DNA of 64,000 nucleotides, taken from contig JAGFMI010000028.1 in the NCBI GenBank assembly GCA_021030905.1, forward strand, positions 62,001 through 126,000, read 5' to 3'. Position 1 is the first letter of the stretch; every line of letters begins with the position of its first letter. Position numbers and translations under genes: made by a program. This document shows, one piece after another, positions 56,908-64,000 of the stretch. Below the pieces are notes generated by a model. That model saw nothing but the letters and a program-made list of their open reading frames with translations, was not told where the DNA came from and did not search any database. This DNA is from Pyrenula massariospora (Eukaryota > Ascomycota > Eurotiomycetes > Pyrenulales > Pyrenulaceae).

Positions 56908-59190
56908 TTAGCACAATGTAAATCGACTCTTCGCGTATCCCTCCCTCCTCCATCGCTCAACCACCTCGCCCTGCATAATCCCATGAACATAGCTTTCGCC
57001 CACAATTCTGTACAAGCCATCGCTATCCGTTTCCCTCAAAATATATGGAACGCATCCACCAAACAGTACGCATACTATGTCCCCATTCTGCATCGCAGCA
57101 GGGCCAATGCCCATGTACCCATTCTCCGTCACGAATTGTCGTCGCCCATAACATGCATGAAGTGCAGCGGTGACCACCCGTCCTGGCAGGGAAGTGGAAT
57201 GCCGCTTGAGATGGCCAAGGCGACCTGCCGTCAAGGTCGCGACGTGTGCTCTGAACATTGAATCACCGGTCGGATATGTATTGCCTCTTTCCAGGTGGCT
57301 GGGTGCGATGGCGCGGACAGTGTCCAGGGTAAGTTGATTGGCGTCAAGCTGCGGGGATCGGGCTGTCTTGATCACCTCTGATACCGACGAGATGGTGGAG
57401 AACCGGATTCCTTCGACTGTCAGATGATCTGCGGATCTTGATGAGATATACAGTGTATGCTCCATCTTAGCTGAACATCGATATGTTTGGTTCGGGAGCA
57501 TCGTAAGAACTTCAATTCCTTCAGTTTGAAAATCCCAGCGGGGTACCCAAGACGGATATGTGATATCAATTGAGCCGCCATGTTGCACATACGACAGTAT
57601 GTTGAGTTTACGGGATCGCTGGATTAATCGCGTAGCAATCATACGGTAGACCGATGGTGCGGTTAGGGAGTAGTCCGCAGAGATTCCAAGCATACTGTAG
57701 AGCGTATCCGTAAATTCGAAGTGAGAACAGAAAACTCTCTCCAGCTTGGAGAGGAAATTTGCAAAGCGCTGGTGCAAGTCCATGGCCAACAAAAAGATCG
57801 AGCGTTGCACTTGAAGATAGTGAACTATCATGCCAAATGATAGGAGTAGAAACCAGACGCGGCCATCCTCAAGAGTGTGGTCTAAGATGTTAGATAATAA
57901 ATACGCCAAAGAAGCGATTTGGGTTAAGAACCGAACATATTCGCGTCCTTGGAGAACTTGAACCTCAATGTACCTTTTCGGTCTTCGGATTGGTCTATGC
58001 AACACAGCGTAAACCTTATCTCGCGGATCAGAAGCCCCAAAGTCCCTAGTCGATTGAAGTAAGCTTGGTATAGGATCGTGAGACAAGATTGAAATTTTCT
58101 TGTTCATAAAAATTACGTTGCGAATGCCTTTGGTTTTTGTGAATTGGAAAACTTTGGCTCGAGAATCAGCATCCCGTAAAATCCATTTCGCAAGGTTCAC
58201 AACTTTTTGCCACGGGATTTCCATGTCGCCAAATAACACGCGTGCATCTTTACTCTCAGCTACCTCTTGAATAACCCAGATGCGACTAAACCAAGGGTTG
58301 TCGAAGAATTCTGCTACTAGTTTCCAGGTGGGGGTTGAGACATTTCGCAAAATTTGCTTGCGCAAAGTTTTCACAGACGATTTCACCGCCAGAGACCGCC
58401 CCAAGGCTGGAGATACTCTGACATATCTTGACTTCTGTGTCCAATCCGGAGCTGAATATCGATCAGAATCTACGGGCCAGGAATTTGGGAGGTTGAGCAA
58501 ATCGTAGAACACTGTCTCCCGTTTCTTCAAAGTGAAGTCGGCATCCCTTCTGTAAGGGGTGCTCGTTAGAAAACTTGCCTCTAAAGGATCGTGATAGTCA
58601 ATTGACTGATCTATTTCGCCAAGACAGAGTGAAACCCTCGTAGCCTTTGCAAAAATCAGCCTCATCAAATCAACCTGCTCTTTTCGCTCTCGTAAATCTG
58701 ACTGGTTTATACAGATTGCATCTGCCCATACCAAGATTGTCTGTCCGGGCTGTCGTACTCGACGCAGAGCGTTCCTCAAACTTTTCGTAATTTTGAAAGG
58801 CTTGTTGTCACACTGGATGGTATGAATTGCCTGAGAAGAGCCCCAGACGTATGAGATGGCTTCGTATGAAGGAGTCTTGTGCCCCGACATATGCGAAAGG
58901 TCGAAGTGTAGCAGACGGCAAAGGAGGGGCTGATCTCCCTCCCCTTGCCTCAATTCGAGAAGCCGATATTCCAAAATACCTTTGAGCGGCTCGTACTCAT
59001 AGTCTTGATGTGCTTGTCGCTTCTTTGTCGAAGGACAGCCCACCTTAGGCGCTGATGTAGAGACACTAGTCAATAGTAGCAAGATGAGGACCAAACCAAA
59101 AAGGACACAGCAAAAGTACTGTACGGTCCAATTTGGGAAGAGCTTGTGACTAAACTCCACCCGCTGTGTAATAGTTCTTACCAAGCCCAT
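56908..59190 (-). CDS. Membrane-anchored HET-domain protein, 760 aa
   Basis: Intronless, ATG at 59190 (the frame extends 4 codons further to a TTG). Residues about 24-44, VQYFCCVLFGLVLILLLLTS, form a membrane helix. The HET domain follows: PSYEAISYVWGSSQAIHTIQ, LRNALRRVRQPGQTILVWAD, AICINQSDLRERKEQVDLMR and IFAKATRVSLCLGE. Further family blocks are NPWFSRIWVIQEVAESKDAR, FGASDPRDKVYAVL, DTLYSMLGISADYS and YPSWVPRWDF. An insert of about 75 residues after the DPRDKVYAVL block contains a second hydrophobic stretch (VWFLLLSFGMIVHYL). The C-terminal block has GYMGIGPAAMQNGDIVCVLF. HET proteins control vegetative incompatibility cell death in ascomycetes. A membrane anchor is uncommon among them. 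Confidence 0.92.
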   Translation of the reverse strand: MGLVRTITQRVEFSHKLFPNWTVQYFCCVLFGLVLILLLLTSVSTSAPKVGCPSTKKRQAHQDYEYEPLKGILEYRLLELRQGEGDQPLLCRLLHFDLSHMSGHKTPSYEAISYVWGSSQAIHTIQCDNKPFKITKSLRNALRRVRQPGQTILVWADAICINQSDLRERKEQVDLMRLIFAKATRVSLCLGEIDQSIDYHDPLEASFLTSTPYRRDADFTLKKRETVFYDLLNLPNSWPVDSDRYSAPDWTQKSRYVRVSPALGRSLAVKSSVKTLRKQILRNVSTPTWKLVAEFFDNPWFSRIWVIQEVAESKDARVLFGDMEIPWQKVVNLAKWILRDADSRAKVFQFTKTKGIRNVIFMNKKISILSHDPIPSLLQSTRDFGASDPRDKVYAVLHRPIRRPKRYIEVQVLQGREYVRFLTQIASLAYLLSNILDHTLEDGRVWFLLLSFGMIVHYLQVQRSIFLLAMDLHQRFANFLSKLERVFCSHFEFTDTLYSMLGISADYSLTAPSVYRMIATRLIQRSRKLNILSYVQHGGSIDITYPSWVPRWDFQTEGIEVLTMLPNQTYRCSAKMEHTLYISSRSADHLTVEGIRFSTISSVSEVIKTARSPQLDANQLTLDTVRAIAPSHLERGNTYPTGDSMFRAHVATLTAGRLGHLKRHSTSLPGRVVTAALHACYGRRQFVTENGYMGIGPAAMQNGDIVCVLFGGCVPYILRETDSDGLYRIVGESYVHGIMQGEVVERWRREGYAKSRFTLC

Positions 59191-60157
59191 TGCTGTAGTC
59201 AAATCCGTTCTTTTTCAGGTGTGGGAAAGAATTGCAGCGCCTATTCGGAAGCTTAGATGGGAGCCTGACTAAATTCCCACGGGTATGTACTGCGCCACTG
59301 GGTCTAGAAGCTCGTTTGCCACGCTAGTGGTTGTACAGCCCTAGATAGTGGCGCACACCTAGGGCCACGACCATTTGCTGGAGGTGACAGGGATTAATGC
59401 GCACGCCGCCGTAGTACAGTGAGAACTTTCCAATCTTGAAATTGATATTCCTCAAGATTCAAGAGAAATGAACACGAGCCTTGAGGACATTGAGGCACCC
59501 TTTCACCCCAAGGCTACTAATGTAATTGTCAATGTACACAATATGATGGTTCCCATCAATACCTATGCACAAAGATCTACTCTCCATCGAATTCGCAGCT
59601 ACTTCACACGTTGAAGTGAGGGCAGGCATGAAAATTGTCTCGGATAAAGACACACAGCTAATCATAGAACAGAGGCTTCTTTGCAGGCATGGATCTGAGC
59701 CATCTTGGGCATAATAAGTCTGGGCTGGGCAGATCAAAGTCGACCTTCATACAAGGTAAGAACACGTCGTAATAGCTGGAGCATTGCGAAACCCTGCAAA
59801 TATGAAAACCGATGGCCACGGTTTATACTCGACGCCGCATGAGGATGCAAAGACCATTTCTCATCCGGATAAGCAAAGACGTGACCTACCACGGACCTAG
59901 GCACCCAGCGACTGGATCAGCTATGGGAAGACAAAAGGCATGGGAGGAAATTTTGTTGAATACTATATACAACGGACGAAAATATTCACCACCGATGTAG
60001 CGAGCCTCAAAAGCGCTCTCCGTCCCTCGACGTCTGCTTCTCAACAGCCACGTCTCGTCACCTAGCTTCTACGAGCAAGCGGCGCTGAAGATGTCACAAG
60101 ACTATCCCTGGCGTTTTACGCGAGTGCTCCGGCCGAGTCTGAGCTGCGCTACTTTAC
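59191..60157. other. Intergenic, no gene seen
   Basis: Promoter side of the HET gene and 3' flank of the multipass gene. Short frames only. Confidence 0.5.
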
Positions 60158-62729
60158 TTAGGCACCCTGCGCACGTGCTTCTCGCTGAGCGGGCTCATGA
60201 ACCGGCGACACGCTCGACGCAATAGAATATAGATTACTCTCCTGGTCGAAAGGAAGGGAGAGGTCCGAGACGCGGTTCTGCGTGTCAACATGCTTCCGCG
60301 CGGTGTCGGGGGAGACTGGAGCCCTTGACCCGGGGAGGCCTTGTTGTCGAGCGGCTGTCGAAGTCACGGCCTCAGCTTGATGGTTTCCTGGAGCATTCGA
60401 GTGGTTGACGTGGGTGCCAAGAGAAGGGTTGCTATCCGAGGAGACGTTTTCGATGTCTGATGGCGTTGCATCCCAGGGGCTCTCAGATTCGCTGACGCAG
60501 ATTTCCATCTTACCAGGAACGTTGTGTTGCTTCTTCTTCAGCGTTGGGTGGCTCGGATCATCCGTGTCGATGAGGGCAAGGAGTTCGCCCTTGTCCGTGA
60601 CTGGAGTGGCTTGTACGCCGGAGCAAACGGTCCATGTACCAAACTCGAGCTCTTCATGGGCAAGCCGCTGGTATTGGAGTAGATCGTTCGTGAACCACTC
60701 GATCCGCGAATATTTGCCGTTTATTCCGCGCCGTCCCTCTATCCAGATGATGAGGGACACGAGCGTGCAGTCAAGCATTATGATAAGACCACCCGGTATG
60801 AGTATTACGGCAAGCCATAATACGGAGAAATTACTGTAAGCGGTAGATTGTATTTTCTGTTCGAATATCGATTAGAGAATAAAAACATCACAAGAAGATT
60901 AAACAGCGCTGAGTAAGGTAAACGCACCTGATTTTTGCAGAAGTACCGGTCTCTATCATCTTCAGGTCTCTTCCAGAAATATTGAAACATATTGTCGTCC
61001 CCCGGCCCGGCTGCTTGGTCTACCATTTTTTGTTGTAAAGACGTCAGGGCAATGTTGTGCCAGTTTTCGACGTCCAGCTGCCACTGATTATCTGGAAGTG
61101 GGCCTTGCGTGTTTTGTTCTAGATTTTTCCGGGAAGTCAAGGAAGAGATCTTCAGGTTAGCAATATGATCGTTAATCCAGACAGCATCTTTCCATGCCCA
61201 AGATAATGAATAGCCCGTCTTCTCGGGAGATAGGTACCCCGCTCCCATGTCAATTACACCACCAGGTCGAGAACAGTCTTGTTGTTGCTCATCACGGCAA
61301 GTTTGGAACTGAAATTTGCATCCCAAGGCTGATGCGGGTTCATCCGAAAAGTAAACCTCATTACGTGTTTTTCCGCCAGAAGCAGAATGGGTGATGGATC
61401 CTCCGCTATGATGTGCCGAATACCATTCGTCATTGACTTCTTCGGTATATTGTATATTATTGGCTGACAGGAATGCCACCATGAGGTCACCATCGCCCTC
61501 AAAGAGGCCGTCCATTGGAATGTATCTGTTAATGTTGGGCAGGGAGTGATTTGCTGCATAGGCGGTCATCATTCTTTGAAAAATTAGCCTAGCCATATCT
61601 AACAGCGTTGATGGCAATTTATTGCGACTTACCCCATATTATAGTCTTCAAATGCGGACGTCAAATTCTCGAAATACCACTTCTCCACTGAACGCTGCGG
61701 GTATTCATATGTATACTTGGCTTCGACTGAATCGCCGAGAGCGCTTAACCTTGCTCCATAGAAATACCTGACGTACGAAGTCTCCTCGGAAAAGTTATAG
61801 ACTTTTTTATGACCTTCTGAGACCAGAGGAGCACAGTGAGTTGAAACTCTCATCACGTCTCGGAGCTTTGGAGGCGCATTTAATCCAAGGTCAAAATGAG
61901 TATTGACTGTTGTTTCGAGTCTAATATTGTTCTCGCTGCGGCATAGCTTCGGGTCGAAGGGACAGGTAGCATTTCGAATCGTTGTCGAAGGTAGTGTTGT
62001 CTTCACAAAAGGACCACAGCTTCCCATAGTAGTATTAGACGAGTTTGAGTAACACCTCTGTACATAGTCTGCAGCAGAGGTGGACCTTTTAGCGTTAAAA
62101 GGAAGAACAATATTTAACAGCTTCTGGGGATCTTCCATAGCTTGTGAGGAGGGATCCGCCCAGCCGCAGAGAGGGCTTGAGATCAGCACTTCGTTCCCCA
62201 TTTGTCCAATTTTCGCGGAGAAGATACCAGCCCCAGCAAACGCTGCTATAGTTATGAGAGCAAAACATATTAAGGGAATGGTTCTGCTGAAAGACCTGAA
62301 AGCTCTTTGACGCCAAGCCCAGCATACGCGGAGAAAGCTTTTAAGGCCAGTCGTTCCATCAGCGGAATTTCGGAGGATCGCTTGACGCTGATGATACAAG
62401 CCATCCTGGGAGCTTTCGATTTCTGAGGAAAGCAATTGATGTATGGCAAAACATGCGACCCGCCAGAAGCAAGTCCCTGTAAAAGTGACAAATACTGCAA
62501 GGAAAGCAATCAAAAGAGCGCCGTTCCGGCTGCTCAGCGTGACCGTCGCTCCAGCAATGCGTCCGTGTGACCAATTCGTCCAGAATCCAATGTGAACAGG
62601 GTAACCAGTGTTCTCAATAGTCGCCATGTCTTGTGAGATCAAAAGGATCAACGGAGCAAGGAAAGACCAGACTTGGGGCATATCATGGGGACTAAATATC
62701 CTTAGGATTCTGCTTCGCAGCCCCAGCAT
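60158..62729 (-). CDS. Multipass membrane protein with large ectodomain, 818 aa
   Basis: Three exons: 62729-61633, 61588-60928 and 60856-60158. Introns are 44 and 71 bp. Three helices are near the N-terminus: WSFLAPLILLISQ, GALLIAFLAVFVTFTGTCFW and TIPLICFALITIAAFAGAGI. A glycosylated Cys-containing region of about 400 residues follows (sequons NSS, NTT, NAT, NFS; YPQRSVEKWYFENLTSAFED). Then come VLWLAVILIPGGLIIMLDCT and VSLIIWI, giving one or two helices. The C-terminal 180 residues are cytosolic, Ser/Pro-rich and low in order. This architecture is frequent in fungal orphan membrane proteins with no assigned role. No transporter or receptor signature seen. Confidence 0.82.
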
Positions 62730-64000
62730 GCAAATGCCTATCTATACCGCGCGGCACCGGGATAATATGCGCATCATGACTGGAAAGCCTTGTGCTTTGT
62801 CTCACCTCTGACCTTCAAATGAGGACCGATCACAGGGGTCTAGGCTTAAGGACAAAAGAGTAGAAGTGCTGGGAGATGAACGCTGACCGTATTTTCATTC
62901 ATTGAGACGCACATGATATTCGCATAGAGCATCCTACGTATACCAAGACAAACATTTGCTTCCGTCGTTCTCGCTGTGGGTAGACTGACTGTAGATGTCC
63001 TTCCTTTGTGGCCCCAAATCATCAGTATCTGCAATGTGCATTAGCGCTTTCAGTAATCAATTGGGGTCGTCAAGCACTGCATAAGCTAAAATACTGTCTT
63101 GCAGTAGTGAAGCTTGAAATATGCATGTTTCAAGCCTCAGCCTTCTCCGCCCCTGCCTCTTCAGAGTATTCCGCCAATGGACCATGTCAAGGCGAGATTC
63201 CACCGGGCAAGTGCTTGATTCGTATCTTCATTCTTGCAGCGGCATACTCCAAGATTTAGAATCAGCGTTACCAAGTAGTGCTTGCTCACAAACGGTGGTT
63301 CGCATAGCTTTGCATTTTCGGCGTATGCATAGGCTACTTCTACAGCGGCGGTGAAAAATCTTTTCCATGACAAAATGGCACGGCGCGGATTTCCCAATGT
63401 GGTGAGTAGAGGATAGAGTTTCCAAAGGGACCCGAATATTGGGGCCAAGTAGGCTGGAGAATTGCCTGGTTCGTCAACCAATACACATGGTCCAGAATCC
63501 TTGGTTAGTCACTCTCAAGGGGAAGACGCTAAAAATTCGCAGCTTATGCATCTGGGACGCTAAGACATCTTTCTAGTCAAGGAAGTAACGTTGTGTCAAT
63601 ACAGATCCCAAAGCTTGGGCTGTGGCACGTTCCTTGTCCCGACAACGATTTCTCCTTCTTGCAGAATCGCGTGCATAATGTCGGACAAGACATCTTGCGC
63701 CTTGCAAACGCGAAGCCTAATCACTTGAACAGAAATAGCTTGACAAAAGCTGAACCCGGTTAGAGTCTTTTTTTTCGCAAGATAACAAATTTTGGCGAGG
63801 AAGCTGAATAACCATTCCAAGATGGGACTACGTTAGACTTGGAGTCATACATGCATTTGGCTTACTGTCACGTGGTTTCGCGCCACAGACGCGTCTCGTA
63901 AGCCAACCGAAAAGACGGAGATATATCAACCATTGCACCATGCTGGGCTCAAGCTCGATTTTCAATTCCCATCTTTTCAAAATAACATAGCTCTCTGAGT
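62730..64000. other. Right edge of window, no intact gene resolved
   Basis: Minus-strand frames at 63161-63481 look partly protein-like in two different frames (for instance VEVAYAYAENAKLC and QPTWPQYSGPFGNS), so no model is claimed. A minus-strand gene beginning beyond 64000 and ending here is possible. Confidence 0.35.

Noticed and set aside
63161-63481. Minus-strand frame near the right edge
   Set aside because: Two different frames look equally protein-like, no ATG fits, and no splice chain could be built; recorded only as unresolved.

Overview
The window is nuclear DNA of a filamentous ascomycete (Pezizomycotina). The signs are: many genes with one to five introns of about 40-170 bp, mostly GT-AG; a tRNA-Leu(CAG) with an intron after position 37; and fungal families such as Zn(II)2Cys6 FacB/Cat8, HET, DUF4470, DUF6594, sedolisin and CYP58-like P450. 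A class such as Leotiomycetes is possible, but that is a guess. Gene models below were built by hand from reading frame, splice sites and family motifs; every spliced model sums to a whole number of codons.

Layout. 1-12 kb is all on the minus strand: a DUF4470 protein cut by the window edge, a small secreted Cys-rich protein, an unknown 208-aa protein, an LSH/DDM1/MUS-30-type SNF2 remodeller, an unknown 145-aa protein and a FAD monooxygenase. 12.9-20 kb holds the tRNA-Leu, an orphan seven-helix membrane protein, a C/G-skewed non-coding stretch and a CYP58-like P450. 21-25 kb is a housekeeping block: a Ygr210-type Obg GTPase with a 10-nt microexon, a small probable mitochondrial protein tail-to-tail with it, and a SET-domain lysine methyltransferase. 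25-27 kb holds coding-like debris. 28-31 kb is a complete facB/CAT8 homologue, the activator of acetate and gluconeogenic genes. 31.7-33.7 kb has two tandem hydrophilic LEA-like proteins. 34.9-39.7 kb has a secreted sedolisin protease and an APH-type kinase-like gene.

41.5-44 kb is a divergent pair: a DUF6594 membrane protein and a P-loop G-domain protein. 44.8-50.7 kb has three secreted proteins, including a probable HExxH metallopeptidase whose HE and FTH halves lie on different exons. 52-64 kb holds a small helix-plus-coiled-coil protein, a decayed gene, spermidine synthase, a membrane-anchored HET-domain protein and an 818-aa multipass protein.

The best lead is the sedolisin. Its UAG stop sits in the exact UAG-CAR-YYA leaky context and is followed by 74 in-frame sense codons. 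These encode a Cys/Ser/Gly-rich linker and a C-terminal hydrophobic tail like a GPI-anchor signal. This suggests one gene may make both a secreted and a surface-anchored protease, although a recent nonsense mutation is the main alternative. The neighbouring APH gene has an in-frame TAG with conserved coding on both sides. No multi-gene defence or biosynthetic system is convincingly visible; the P450 and the FAD monooxygenase are not next to any backbone synthase.
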